Below are positions 7,049 to 16,468 of a stretch of 64,000 bases of DNA, piece after piece. The DNA is from JAGRGG01 sp965217265. GTDB lineage: Bacteria > Pseudomonadota > Alphaproteobacteria > Geminicoccales > Geminicoccaceae. A program made the position numbers and the translations under genes. The notes beneath the pieces are model-generated. The model made no database searches. It saw only the letters and a program-made list of their open reading frames with translations, and was not told the DNA's origin. The stretch covers positions 62,001 to 126,000 of the forward strand of contig CBDCHP010000015.1 of NCBI GenBank assembly GCA_965217265.1, written 5' to 3'. The first letter of the stretch is position 1. Each line of letters opens with the position of its first letter.

Positions 7049-8488
7049 ATGGCGTATCGGGCGGCGGATACTACGGCCATATCGTACAGTCTCGACAAAA
7101 CGAACTGTCTGGAAGCGACCGATGTACCGGACGACGGCGCTAGGCCGACGACGATTGGTGGAGCGCGCCAGAACGGACCGCCGCGCGTCGTCATCGTCGG
7201 TGCGGGTTTTGCCGGGCTCGCCGCCGCCAAGGCGCTAGGTGGCGCGCCGGCGCGGGTGACCTTGATCGACCGGCGCAACTACCACCTCTTCGTGCCGATG
7301 CTCTACCAAGTGGCCACGGCCGGCCTGTCGCCCGCCGACATCGCCGAGCCGATCCGCCGCATCCTGCGCCGCGCCCGCAACGTCGAGGTGGTGCTGGGTG
7401 AGGTCGAGGGCGTCGATCCGGCGCAAAAGCGGGTGCGGCTCGCCGACGGGCGCCAAGTGGCCTACGACCGGCTGATCCTGGCGACCGGCGCGCGGCAGAG
7501 CTATTTCGGCCACCCGGAGTGGGAGCCCCTGGCGCCGGGCCTGCGCACGATCGACGACGCGCGGGAGATCAGGAGCCGCGTGCTCCTCGCCTTCGAGCGC
7601 GCCGAGGCGTGCGACGATCCCGACGAGCGCCGGCGGCTGATGACGATCGTCGTGGTCGGCGGCGGCCCAACCGGGGTCGAAATGGCCGGTTCGATCGCCG
7701 AACTGGCGCAGCACACGCTGAGCCGCGACTTTCGCCGCATCGAGCCCAAGAACGCGCGCGTGCTCCTGGTCGAGGCAGGCCCACGGCTGCTCGCCAACTT
7801 TCCTGAAACCTTGTCCGACTACGCGGCGCAAGCCCTGGCGCGCCTTGGCGTCGAGGTGCGCACGAACAGCCCGGTCGAGGCGGTGCGGCCGGAGGGGGTC
7901 ACGATCGGCGCTCAGGACGTCCCGGCGACGACGGTGCTCTGGGGTGCGGGCGTCGCCGCGTCGCCGGCCGGGCGTTGGCTCGGCGTCGCGAGCGACCGCG
8001 CCGGGCGGGTGCCGGTCGACGCCACGCTGGCCGTGCCGGGGTTGGCGGGGGTCTACGTGCTGGGCGACACGGCCTCGGCCGAGGGGAAGGACGGCCGACC
8101 GCTGCCGGGCCTCGCGCAGGTGGCCAAACAGCAAGGTCGCCACCTCGGCCGCGAACTACGCCGCCACTTGGTCGACGGCGCCCCGGTCCGGCCGTTTCGC
8201 TTCCAGGACATGGGCAACATGGCGACGATCGGCCGGCACGCCGCCGTCGCCGACTTCGGCCTGCTGTGGCTCAAGGGCCGGCTGGCCTGGGTCTTGTGGG
8301 GCATCGTCCACGTCTTCCTCCTGGTCGGCTTCGGCAACCGGCTCGCGGTCACGGTGCAGTGGCTGTGGTCCTGGGCCACCTACGCCCGCGGCGCCCGCCT
8401 GATCACGCAGAGTCCCGGCGCGTCGCCGGGGCCGAACGACCTTCACCCCTTCGTCGTCCCGTCGACCAGCCAAAGGAGACAACCATGA
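7049..8488 (+). CDS. Type II NADH dehydrogenase-like FAD oxidoreductase (NDH-2)
   Basis: A 479-residue pyridine nucleotide-disulphide family flavoprotein. It has an N-terminal FAD motif VVIVGAGFAGLAAAKAL, a second NAD-binding motif TIVVVGGGPTGVEMAGSIAEL, and the FAD-ribityl motif GVYVLGDTAS. The C-terminal hydrophobic region (WVLWGIVHVFLLVGFGNRLA) anchors NDH-2 enzymes to the inner membrane. It should pass electrons from NADH to quinone without pumping protons. About 45 residues precede the FAD motif, and an operator-like repeat lies inside that stretch, so the true start may be further in, but no in-frame ATG or GTG is available there. The stop overlaps the next start by ATGA. Confidence 0.85.
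   Translation: MAYRAADTTAISYSLDKTNCLEATDVPDDGARPTTIGGARQNGPPRVVIVGAGFAGLAAAKALGGAPARVTLIDRRNYHLFVPMLYQVATAGLSPADIAEPIRRILRRARNVEVVLGEVEGVDPAQKRVRLADGRQVAYDRLILATGARQSYFGHPEWEPLAPGLRTIDDAREIRSRVLLAFERAEACDDPDERRRLMTIVVVGGGPTGVEMAGSIAELAQHTLSRDFRRIEPKNARVLLVEAGPRLLANFPETLSDYAAQALARLGVEVRTNSPVEAVRPEGVTIGAQDVPATTVLWGAGVAASPAGRWLGVASDRAGRVPVDATLAVPGLAGVYVLGDTASAEGKDGRPLPGLAQVAKQQGRHLGRELRRHLVDGAPVRPFRFQDMGNMATIGRHAAVADFGLLWLKGRLAWVLWGIVHVFLLVGFGNRLAVTVQWLWSWATYARGARLITQSPGASPGPNDLHPFVVPSTSQRRQP
7086..7108 (+). promoter_or_regulatory. Second operator-like sequence within the start of the NDH-2 gene
   Basis: ACAGT (7086-7090) and ACTGT (7104-7108) form an inverted repeat. The stretch 7090-7108 matches 6539-6557, the MarR promoter, at about 15 of 19 positions, sharing the core GACAAAAC. 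This suggests the same regulator binds both places. Weak evidence, from two sequences only. Confidence 0.3.
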
Positions 8489-9261
8489 TCGACATCCTGG
8501 ACGCGCCCGAACACGTGATCGCCCTGCGTTTCGAGGGCAAGCTCACCGGCGAGGACGTCGGGCGCTACCAGGGCGCCCTCGACGCCAAGCTGACGCAGCA
8601 GGGCAAGATCGGCCTGTGCGTCGATATCACCGGCCTGTCGGACATGAACGCCGACGCGCTCATCAAAGGGACGAAGGCCGACCTCGACGCGCTCGCCCAC
8701 CTCAGCCGCTTTGGCCGCCTCGCCATCGTCTCGGACAAGGAATGGCCGGCGGCGGCGATCCGCTTCATCGACCCGATGCTGCCGACCCTGGAGATGCGGG
8801 CGTTCGGCCCCGATCAAGCCGACGCGGCGATGGCGTGGGCGGCGGAGCCGTCGAGGACCGCCGAGGGCCAAGCCCCGGCGTTCCGCTTCATCCCGACCTC
8901 CAGGGACGACGTCCTCGCCTTCGAGATCAACGGCGCGATCACGTCCGAGGCGATGCCCGGCGTCATCGAGGAGGTCGAGGCGTTCCTCGCCAGGCACGAC
9001 AAGGCGCGCCTGCTCGGCCGGATCAGGCATTTCGGCGGCGTCGATCCGTCGGTCTTCATGCAAGGCGGCCTCGTCTCGATGAAGCTCGCGGCGATGGAGA
9101 AGGTCGAGCGCTACGCCGTCGTCGGCGCGCCCGGCTGGATGGGCAAGGCGGTCGAGGCGATGAACCCCGTCTTTCCCGGCATCGACATGCGCGCCTTCGC
9201 GGCCGAGAGCGAGGCCGACGCCTGGGCTTGGCTCGGCGCCAAACCCGGCGACGCCGCTTGA
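8485..9261 (+). CDS. Tandem SpoIIAA-like (STAS-related) domain protein
   Basis: 258 residues made of two copies of a SpoIIAA-like fold (residues about 1-125 and 130-258). Each has the pattern of an N-terminal strand pair, a helix, a DITGLSDM-type or RIRHFGGVD-type turn, and an ending with (L/I)(E/D)MRAF. Single-domain relatives bind small hydrophobic ligands. The ATG at 8485 has an excellent ribosome site (AAAGGAGA) and overlaps the NDH-2 stop (ATGA), so the two are translationally coupled; a link to quinone or lipid handling is inference. Fused duplicates are less common than single domains. Confidence 0.75.
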   Translation: MIDILDAPEHVIALRFEGKLTGEDVGRYQGALDAKLTQQGKIGLCVDITGLSDMNADALIKGTKADLDALAHLSRFGRLAIVSDKEWPAAAIRFIDPMLPTLEMRAFGPDQADAAMAWAAEPSRTAEGQAPAFRFIPTSRDDVLAFEINGAITSEAMPGVIEEVEAFLARHDKARLLGRIRHFGGVDPSVFMQGGLVSMKLAAMEKVERYAVVGAPGWMGKAVEAMNPVFPGIDMRAFAAESEADAWAWLGAKPGDAA

Positions 9262-9276
9262 ATTTTGAGCGTGGAT

Positions 9277-9416
9277 GACGCTTCGCGTCGGCGGCGCCGG
9301 GCTTTCTCTTCTTTCTTTTTGTAAGTGTTAACACGGAGGGCTGGCCGCGACGCCGAGGGCCAGCCTCGAACAGGGCAAAAGAGAAGAAGGCCCCGCGCCA
9401 GCGGACGCGAAGCGTT
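9277..9416. repeat. MITE-like repeat, copy A
   Basis: About 140 bp with imperfect terminal inverted repeats (left ACGCTTCGCGTCGGCGGCG, right complement AACGCTTCGCGTCCGCTGGC). The interior resembles copy B at 60682-60828, sharing AAGTGTT and GGCCGCGA-GCCGAG plus an A-rich end before GAAGAGAAGG-like sequence. No coding capacity. It lies just after the SpoIIAA-like gene and may act as a bidirectional terminator. Confidence 0.6.
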
Positions 9417-9700
9417 TAGTTTCTAGCACATTATCAATCATAAGTTGTTATAGGATCGTCCGACCATACCCCTGACCGGCAATGTCCTTTCACGATCCCA
9501 TTCAAAAGGTAGGCCTTCAAACCAATGCTGCCTGAACGATCCGCAAAGCGCCTGCCCGCCTTCACCACCAGGGGTCTGACTAAGAAAGCCGCCGTGCAAG
9601 CGCTGCGCGGGGTCGATCCGAGGGCGCCGGAAGCGGGCTTCGTCTTCCAATTCCATAACCTGACACTGGGTCTTTTGAGCGGCTCGCGGCGGGGTACGAC
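9417..9700 (+). other. Intergenic region upstream of the efflux operon, with a doubtful small ORF
   Basis: A relatively AT-rich segment at 9417-9470 may contain the efflux promoter, but no clear -35/-10 pair stands out. A 59-codon frame runs from the ATG at 9525 to 9704, overlapping the next start; its product (MLPERSAKRLPAFTTRGLTK...) matches nothing I recognise and has no ribosome site. I do not call it a gene. Confidence 0.4.
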
Positions 9701-11062
9701 ATGAAACTTTCGCGTTTGCTGACTTGGACGGTGCTCGCCCTCGTCGTGGTGGGGATCGCGGCGCTTGCCGTCTATCGCCTGAACGGGGATGCGGATCAGG
9801 CCGAGGCCGCGGCGGCGGCGCCGCGTCCGGCGCGGACGGTGGCCGCAGTTCGGGTCGAGGCCGGCGACGTGCGCGCCTGGGTCTTCGCCGACGGCACGGC
9901 GAGGGCCTCGCGGCGCGAGTACCTGACCTTCGAGGAAGCCGGCCGTGTCACCTACGTCTGGCCCGGCCCCGACGGCGGGGCGCTGCGCGTCGGCGAGACG
10001 ACGCCCAAAGGTCAGGTGCTCGCCCGCCTCGACGCGCGCGAGCAGGAGGCCGACATCGTGTCGGCCGAGGCGGCGGTCGCCGAGGCGCGGCAGCGGGCCG
10101 GGGCGGCGCGGGCCGACCTCACCCGGGTCGAGGCCGACCGGGGCTTGGCGCGGGCCACGCTCGACCGCACCCGCGAACTGCGCAAGCGCGGCACGGCGCC
10201 GGCCGTGGCCCTGGAGGAGGCAAGGGCCGCGCTCGCCCAGGCCGAGGCCGCGGTCGAGGCGGGACGTGCCCAAGTCGGCGTGGCCGAGGCGGGCATCGCC
10301 ACGGCCGAGGCGCGCTTGAGCCAAGCCCGGGTCGGCCTGGAGCGGCGCGAACTGGTCTCGCCCATCGCGGGCACGATCGCCTACCTCAACATCGAGCAGG
10401 GCTACTACTTCACCCCGAGCATCGTGCGCACCGAGAGCGAGTCGGCAGCGCTGCAGAGCGTGCCGATCGTGGTGATCGACGGCTCGACCTTCGAGGTCAT
10501 CGTCGACGTGCCGTCTTATGCCGCCGACGCCATCAAGGTCGAGCAAAAGGCGCTCCTGGTGCTGGGCGAGGATTTCCGCGTCGCCGCGATCGGCGACCCG
10601 ACGGGCGGGGCACTGACGGCGCGGCCGGTGACCGACTACGCCCGAGCGCAGGGCAAGGTCTTCGCGGTCAGCCCGGCCGTCAATCCGGGCGGGCGCTCGG
10701 TGCAGGTCAAGATCCGTACGACCGAGGGATCCCATAACCTGCGCGACGGCATGTACGTCACCGCGTTGATTGCGACGCAAGAGAGCCAAAACGCGGTCGT
10801 GGTTCCCTTCAACGCCCTGGTCTATCGCCAGGACGAGCCGTTCGTGTTCGTCATTGACCCGAAGACCGGAACGGCGGGGCGGCGCGGGGTCAGGCTCGGC
10901 ATCCGCGGCCTCGACGCCCAGGAGGTCGTCTCGGGCTTGAAGGCCGGCGAGAGGGTCGTGACCGAGGGCCGCTTTCAGCTCACCGACGGCGCCCCGGTCG
11001 ATCTCGTGGGTGACGGCGACGCGCCCGTGTCGGACGACGTCGCCGCCGGGGACGGCTCGTGA
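9701..11062 (+). CDS. RND efflux periplasmic adaptor (membrane fusion protein)
   Basis: 453 residues. An N-terminal membrane anchor (WTVLALVVVGIAALAVYRL), a barrel/lipoyl half-motif, a long alpha-helical hairpin (about residues 110-215, alternating Ala/Arg/Glu: QEADIVSAEAAVAEARQRAG), the second lipoyl half ELVSPIAGTIAYLNIEQG, and a beta-barrel C-terminal part follow the AcrA/HlyD adaptor order. It links the inner-membrane pump to an outer-membrane channel. The next gene starts inside its stop, so they form one operon. No outer-membrane channel gene is in the window. Confidence 0.9.
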   Translation: MKLSRLLTWTVLALVVVGIAALAVYRLNGDADQAEAAAAAPRPARTVAAVRVEAGDVRAWVFADGTARASRREYLTFEEAGRVTYVWPGPDGGALRVGETTPKGQVLARLDAREQEADIVSAEAAVAEARQRAGAARADLTRVEADRGLARATLDRTRELRKRGTAPAVALEEARAALAQAEAAVEAGRAQVGVAEAGIATAEARLSQARVGLERRELVSPIAGTIAYLNIEQGYYFTPSIVRTESESAALQSVPIVVIDGSTFEVIVDVPSYAADAIKVEQKALLVLGEDFRVAAIGDPTGGALTARPVTDYARAQGKVFAVSPAVNPGGRSVQVKIRTTEGSHNLRDGMYVTALIATQESQNAVVVPFNALVYRQDEPFVFVIDPKTGTAGRRGVRLGIRGLDAQEVVSGLKAGERVVTEGRFQLTDGAPVDLVGDGDAPVSDDVAAGDGS

Positions 11063-14000
11063 GCGCCGCCACGGTCGGTGACGTTCCGGCGCGCTCGGCC
11101 GAGGCGCCGACGGTCGAAGAAGCCTCGGCGCCCGCGCGCTTCTTCTTCCTACGCCCGGTCTTCGCCATCCTGCTCACCCTTCTCCTCGTCGCCGTCGGCC
11201 TCGGGGCTTACATGATGCTGGTCAAGGAGTCGCTGCCGGATCTAGAGATCCCCCAGGCGACGGTGACGGCGTTCTGGGCCGGCGCCGATCCCGAGACGAT
11301 GGAGCAGGAGGTCACCGAGCCGATCGAGCGCGAGATCAGCGGCGTTCGCGGGCTCAAGTCCTTCAGCAGCGCGTCCTACGATTCGTCGACGGTCATCACC
11401 GTCGAGTTCGACGCCAACGCCGACCTCGACCAGTCCATGCAGCGGCTGCGCGCCGCGGTCGACGACGCCCGAGGCGACCTGCCGCGCGAGGTGGAATCGC
11501 CCAACGTCGAGCAGGTCGCGGTCGATGACCGGCCGATCCTGAGCGTCGTGCTCTACGGCGACGTCGACGGCGCCATCCTGGCCGAGGCGGCAGAGGATCT
11601 GGAGGACCGGCTCGAGAACGTCGCGGGCGTCAACGAGGTCGGGCTCGGCGGCAAGCGCGAGGAGGTGGTCCGCGTCCGGCTGATCCCGAGCCGCCTCGTG
11701 GCGCTCGGGCTCTCCCCGGTCGCCGTCCGGGACGCGATCCAGGCGGCCAACCTCGACATGCCCTGGGGGCAGATCGAGGGCGCGCAGTCCGGCGCCCGGT
11801 TGCGGCTCTACGGGCGCTTTCGCGACGTCGAGGACCTCCGCACGCTCCCGGTCGCCCGCCTCGACGGCGGCGGGGGCCGGACGGTGCTGCTCGGCGAGGT
11901 GGCCGAGGTCTACCGCGGCCTCGCGCGCGAGACTTCGCGCGCCTTCTTCAGCCGGGACGGCGCGCCGTTTCGGCCCTCGATCGAGGTGTCGATCACCAAG
12001 GTACCGGGTGCCGACACCGTCGAGGTCGTGCGCCGGGCACGGGCGGCTTTGGCGGAGGCGGCCGAGTCCCGCGACTGGCCGCACGGCCTCGCCTACGAGA
12101 TCACCGCCGACCAGTCGGAGCAGATCTGGGATTCGCTGATCAACGTCCTCAACAACGGCTGGCAGGCGGTGCTCTGCGTCTTCGCCGTGCTCCTCGTCAT
12201 GCTTTCCTGGCGGGAGGGGCTGATCGCCGGCCTTGCCATCCCGCTTACCTTCCTCGGCGCGCTCGGGGCGATCTGGGCCTTGGGCTACACCCTGAACGAA
12301 CTCGTCATCATCGGCATGGTGCTGGCGCTGGGCCTCGTGGTCGACGTGTTCATCCTCATGATGGAGGGGCTGCACGAGGGGATCTTCGTCCAGCGCTTGA
12401 GCTTCGACCGGGCGGCGCTGCAGACGGTCCGGCGCTACGCTCTGCCGGCGGCGGCGGGCACCGCGACGACGATCCTGGCCCTCTTGCCGCTGATGGCGAT
12501 CGGCGGGCTTGCCGGCAAGTTCATCCGCGTCATGCCGGTGACGACGATCGCCTGCCTCGTCGTCGCCTTCGTCGTGGCACTCCTGATCGCGGTGCCGCTG
12601 TCGCGCTTCGTGATCGGCCGGGTGGCGCGCGAGGACGCGCCGATCGGCCGCGTCGACCGGATCGCCACCGCGCTGTCCGACGGCCTGCGCGGCTGGAGCC
12701 TGCGCACTACGCTGCACCGTCGCCGCACCGCCCTCCTCTGGTCGATCGGCGCCTTCGCCCTGTTCGCGCTCGCCATCGCCGCGTTCACCCAGGTGCCGAC
12801 GATCCTCTACCCCAAGAGCGACGGCCGCAATCTCGGCGTCACGGTCGAGCTGCCGTCCGACACCCCCCTCGACACCTCGGAGCGCGTCGCCGAGCGCGTC
12901 GGCGCGGTGCTGCGCGACAAGCCCTACCTGGAGAGCGTGGTCGAGCTGGTCGGCAAGACCAGCCCGATGACGCAGACCTCGATCGCCGACGCGCTGACGC
13001 CCTCGACCGGCGACTACCTGCTCGGCTTCTCGGCCCGGTTCGTGCCGCGCGAGGCGCGCGAGGCGCCGGCCTACGCCTACGTCGACGCCTTGCGCGACGA
13101 GATCGAGGCCGCGGTCGACAGGATGCACGGCGGGGCGAGCGTGCTGTTGGTGCCCGAAACCGGTCAGCCCTCGAACGAGGACCCGATCCAGGTCGAGATC
13201 ACCGGCACCGACGTGGACCGTCTGCGCACGATCTCGCAGGCGTTGCAGGCGGCGCTGCGCGCGATTCCCGGCGCCACCGACGTGCGCGACAATCTGGGTC
13301 CCGTCCAGACCGAAATCCGCTTCGTGCCCCGGCGCGAGGCGCTCGACTTCTACGGCATCAGCCAGCAGGACTTGGCCTCGCAGGTCAGGATCGCCATGAG
13401 CGAGGACGAGATCGGCACCTTCCCGATCAGCGGCCCCGACGAGGACCTGGAGATCCGCCTCGGCACGGCGTGGCCGAGCCGGGGCGGCGAGCCCGGCGGC
13501 CCTACTCGGATCGACGAGCTGGCGACGATCAAGGTCTTCGACCGCGAGGGCAACACCGTGCCCGGCCTCGCGGTGCTCGAAACCCGCACCGGCAGCGCGC
13601 CGGTGGCGATCACCCACAAGGGCGGCGAGCGGGCGGTCCAGGTCTCGGCCAAGACCAGCGGCAGGCCCGCGGGCGAGATCGTCGCCGAGCTGACCCCCGT
13701 TTTGGAGCGCATGAGCGCCGACTGGCCGACGGGCTACGCCTTCTCGCTCGGCGGCGAGGTCGAGGAGGCGGCGGAGACGTTCGCCTCGGCCGGGCTGATG
13801 CTCGTCGTCGCCGTGCTCCTGGTCTTCGCGCTCCTGGTCTTGCTGTTCGGCTCGTTCGTCCAGCCGGCGATCATCCTGCTCACCATCCCGCTCGGCCTGA
13901 TCGGCACGTTCGGCGGCTTCTTCCTCGCCGGGATCCCGTTCTCCTTCTTCGCCATGGTGGGCGTGATCGCGCTCGTCGGCATCGTGGTCAACAACGCCAT

Positions 14001-14289
14001 CGTCATGATCGACACGATGAACGACTACCTCGCCCGGGGATCCTCGGTGGCCGAGGCCGCGGCGCACGGTGCGGCCGACCGGCTGCGGCCGATCGTCAGC
14101 ACCAGCCTGACGACGGTGCTCGGGCTGATCCCGCTCGCCATCGGCAATCCGATGTGGCGGCCCTTGTGCTACGCGATCATCTTCGGGCTGATCGCGGCGA
14201 CCGTGATGTCGCTCGTCATCGTGCCCTGCCTCTACCTGCTGCTGACGCGCGCGAAGCAGCACCGAGCGCTCGACGGCGCCGACGCGTGA
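11059..14289 (+). CDS. RND-family efflux transporter permease
   Basis: 1076 residues, the usual length, starting at a GTG that overlaps the adaptor stop by 4 bp. It shows the RND layout: TM1 near residues 30-50, a large periplasmic loop (QATVTAFWAGADPETMEQEV), TM2-6 near 370-510, a second loop, and TM8-12 ending in VIVPCLYLLLTR. The proton-relay pair in TM4 reads LGLVVDVFILMMEG, so Asp429 is kept but the second Asp of the AcrB pair is Val430. This is seen in a divergent RND branch whose substrates are poorly known. The frame is clean over 3.2 kb. Confidence 0.92.
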   Translation: MSAATVGDVPARSAEAPTVEEASAPARFFFLRPVFAILLTLLLVAVGLGAYMMLVKESLPDLEIPQATVTAFWAGADPETMEQEVTEPIEREISGVRGLKSFSSASYDSSTVITVEFDANADLDQSMQRLRAAVDDARGDLPREVESPNVEQVAVDDRPILSVVLYGDVDGAILAEAAEDLEDRLENVAGVNEVGLGGKREEVVRVRLIPSRLVALGLSPVAVRDAIQAANLDMPWGQIEGAQSGARLRLYGRFRDVEDLRTLPVARLDGGGGRTVLLGEVAEVYRGLARETSRAFFSRDGAPFRPSIEVSITKVPGADTVEVVRRARAALAEAAESRDWPHGLAYEITADQSEQIWDSLINVLNNGWQAVLCVFAVLLVMLSWREGLIAGLAIPLTFLGALGAIWALGYTLNELVIIGMVLALGLVVDVFILMMEGLHEGIFVQRLSFDRAALQTVRRYALPAAAGTATTILALLPLMAIGGLAGKFIRVMPVTTIACLVVAFVVALLIAVPLSRFVIGRVAREDAPIGRVDRIATALSDGLRGWSLRTTLHRRRTALLWSIGAFALFALAIAAFTQVPTILYPKSDGRNLGVTVELPSDTPLDTSERVAERVGAVLRDKPYLESVVELVGKTSPMTQTSIADALTPSTGDYLLGFSARFVPREAREAPAYAYVDALRDEIEAAVDRMHGGASVLLVPETGQPSNEDPIQVEITGTDVDRLRTISQALQAALRAIPGATDVRDNLGPVQTEIRFVPRREALDFYGISQQDLASQVRIAMSEDEIGTFPISGPDEDLEIRLGTAWPSRGGEPGGPTRIDELATIKVFDREGNTVPGLAVLETRTGSAPVAITHKGGERAVQVSAKTSGRPAGEIVAELTPVLERMSADWPTGYAFSLGGEVEEAAETFASAGLMLVVAVLLVFALLVLLFGSFVQPAIILLTIPLGLIGTFGGFFLAGIPFSFFAMVGVIALVGIVVNNAIVMIDTMNDYLARGSSVAEAAAHGAADRLRPIVSTSLTTVLGLIPLAIGNPMWRPLCYAIIFGLIAATVMSLVIVPCLYLLLTRAKQHRALDGADA

Positions 14290-14536
14290 AACGCGCCGCG
14301 GCCGAACGAACCCGCCGCGGTTCATGGGCGGCGGCCGCCCGTTTGCGTGGAAGCGAACGGGCTGGAAAAGGTTTCGCTTCGTGCTTTCAAGTAGAACCAA
14401 AATCTGCTTTTTATGGTCGGCCAAGAAAACGGGAGGTTGCACCGACCCTCCCAATCAAGACCGTGACGAACCGGCAAGCCAACGCGCGCAGCGGCCGTGC
14501 AACCAACGCTTCGCGCCCGCTCATGGGAGGCAAGAC

Positions 14537-15850
14537 GTGAGAACTGATAAACGATCGTCACCGTGGCGCGACGCGGTCCTGGCCGTGCCGCTCCTGCTCG
14601 CGGCCCTGGCGCTGCCGGCGATTGCCGACGCGGATGCGGCCCGACAAGGCCACGACCGCGGCGCCGGCAACGCCGGCGTGCAGTGGCTGGGCGCCTGGGC
14701 GAAGGCGATGGCGCCCGGCACCGCCGAGGACTCGGTCATTCCCCTGCCGGAGCCGTTGCAGGATTTCGACGACCAGACGATCCGCCAAATCGCCTACCTG
14801 CACTACGGCGGCGACTTCGTTCGCATCCGCATCGCCAACACCTACGGCGACGAGCCCCTGGTCATCGGGCAAGCGAACATAGGTTTGCAGCGGCAAGGGG
14901 CCGGTATCGACCCGCAGTCGAACCGCACGCTCAGCTTCGGCGGCGGGCCGACGATCACGATCCCGCCGGGCGCGCGCGTGCTCAGCGACGCCGTCCGGCT
15001 GCGGGTGCGTCCCGGCAGCGAGCTCGCCGTCAGCCTGTTCATCACTGACGGCGGCGCGTCGGTCACGTGGCACTTCGACGGCGTGTCGACCGGCTACGTC
15101 TCGACGACGGGCAACCACGCCGCCGACGGCGGCGGCGGCAGCTATCCCGAGACGATCACCAACTATGCTTGGCTGGACGGGATCGAGGTCGCGGCGACGC
15201 CGCGCGCCGCGGCGGTCGTCACCTTGGGCGACTCGATCACGGACGGCAACCGCTCCACGCTCGACGCCAACGCCCGCTACCCGGACTTCCTGGCCCGCCG
15301 CCTGTTCGCCCACCCGCGCAACCGTACGTCGGTGCTCAACGTCGGCTTCAGCGGCAACCGCGTGCTCAACAGCTCGCCCTGCTTCGCCGAGAACGCCCTG
15401 GCGCGCTTCGATCGCGACGTTCTGGGCCAAAGCGGTGCCAAGTATCTAATCTTGCTCGAAGGCATCAACGACATCAGCTTCAGCAGCCAGCCCGACGAGG
15501 ACTGCTTCACGCCGAACGCCGAGGTGAGTGCTGCGGACATCATCGCCGGCTACCGGCAAATCGCCAAGCTGGCGCGGGCCAAGGGCATCAAGCCGTTCGT
15601 CGCCACGCTGACGCCGGCGGGTACTACGGGCGAGCCCGAGGCCAAGCGGCTGGCGGTGAACGCCTGGATCCGCACCACCGGGGTCTTCGACGGCTTCGTC
15701 GACTTCGATCGGGCGCTGCGCGACCCGAAGGACCCGTCCACGCTGCGCGACGTCTACGACAGCGGCGACGGCCTGCACCCGAGCGACCGCGGCTACGAAG
15801 CCATGGCAAAGGCCGTGCCGCTAGAGTGGTTCCAGAGGAACGGGAGGTAG
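14537..15850 (+). CDS. Secreted SGNH/GDSL-family hydrolase
   Basis: 437 residues from the GTG at 14537, which follows GGGAGG. The N-terminal signal peptide ends near ALALPAIADA. The SGNH blocks are clear: block I GDSITDGN with the nucleophile Ser, block II GFSGNRVLN, block III EGINDI, and block V DGLHPSD with the catalytic Asp and His. The domain lies in the second half of the protein; the first half (SVIPLPEPLQDFDDQTIRQI...) is a beta-rich module common in this subfamily. It is probably a periplasmic or extracellular esterase acting on lipid or acetylated sugar substrates. The spacing from the efflux operon (247 bp) suggests its own promoter. Confidence 0.85.
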   Translation: MRTDKRSSPWRDAVLAVPLLLAALALPAIADADAARQGHDRGAGNAGVQWLGAWAKAMAPGTAEDSVIPLPEPLQDFDDQTIRQIAYLHYGGDFVRIRIANTYGDEPLVIGQANIGLQRQGAGIDPQSNRTLSFGGGPTITIPPGARVLSDAVRLRVRPGSELAVSLFITDGGASVTWHFDGVSTGYVSTTGNHAADGGGGSYPETITNYAWLDGIEVAATPRAAAVVTLGDSITDGNRSTLDANARYPDFLARRLFAHPRNRTSVLNVGFSGNRVLNSSPCFAENALARFDRDVLGQSGAKYLILLEGINDISFSSQPDEDCFTPNAEVSAADIIAGYRQIAKLARAKGIKPFVATLTPAGTTGEPEAKRLAVNAWIRTTGVFDGFVDFDRALRDPKDPSTLRDVYDSGDGLHPSDRGYEAMAKAVPLEWFQRNGR

Positions 15851-16009
15851 ATCGCAAAGCGCCGTCCGCGGGCGGACGTGCCGCCCACGGCCGACCCTGA
15901 CGACTAAGCTCTAAGTCCGTCGCGGCGACCGTAACCTTTCTCGATCACACCTCACACCTGCTCACCACCGATTTGCAAAGCAAAACATCGCCCGAAACAT
16001 TCTTCAAGC

Positions 16010-16093
16010 ATGCGAAGCTGGGGGCTCGGCAGCGACTACTACGTCTTCGAGGGCGACTTCGGCAACGATATGGTGCGCGGCGCCGGCGGCGGC
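16010..16093 (+). pseudogene. Possible scrap of an RTX/calcium-binding repeat protein
   Basis: A short frame reads GLGSDYYVFEGDFGNDMVRG, close to the G-x-G-x-D-x-(Y/F)-V-F and G-N-D blocks at the edge of haemolysin-type calcium-binding domains. Nothing before or after it fits such a gene. It is only about 25 residues, so this is a tentative relic. Confidence 0.3.
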
Positions 16094-16095
16094 CC

Positions 16096-16468
16096 TCAGC
16101 GTAGGTGCTCAAGCCTGAGGCCTTCGACCTCGATCTTCCCCCATTCCCGGTCGGCGGTGAGGACCGGAAGGTCGCGTTCCACGCCGAGCGCCATGCACGA
16201 GCGATCGCCCAATCCACGGCCATGCCGCTTGGTTTGCCCGTGGAGTGCCGCGGCCGCGTGGGCGGCAGCCTCGTCGTGGGGACGCACGTCCAGCCGCAAC
16301 TCGGCGATGCGCCGGGGCGGTCGATGCCCTCCGTCAGGAGGGTCTTGAGAACCTCCTGCGGGTTGACCGCCGAGATGACGCCGGTTCCCAAGTGGGCGAG
16401 CACGCGGTCCGCCACCGCTTCGTCCTTCAAAAAGCGAGGACCGCGGACGCGTCCAGGACCGCCGATGC
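16096..16468 (-). pseudogene. vapC: VapC-type PIN-domain toxin, frameshifted
   Basis: The PIN start SAVLDASAVLAF and the next part LKDEAVADRVLAHLGTG, then ISAVNPQEVLKTLLTEG, lie in two different frames joined near 16430. The end, LTADREWGKIEVEGLRLEHL, is in a third frame and stops at 16096. The conserved first Asp and the late ADREW block identify a VapC ribonuclease. At least two frameshifts break it as read. Confidence 0.65.

Noticed and set aside
9525..9704. 59-codon forward frame before the efflux adaptor
   Set aside because: No ribosome site, no recognisable family, and it could be chance; kept only as a note.
11242..14454. Very long reverse-strand open frame (over 1000 codons) opposite the RND pump gene
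   Set aside because: It mirrors the codon structure of the RND gene; its translation is rich in Arg/Asp/Gln/His without domains, as expected for the antisense frame of GC-rich DNA.
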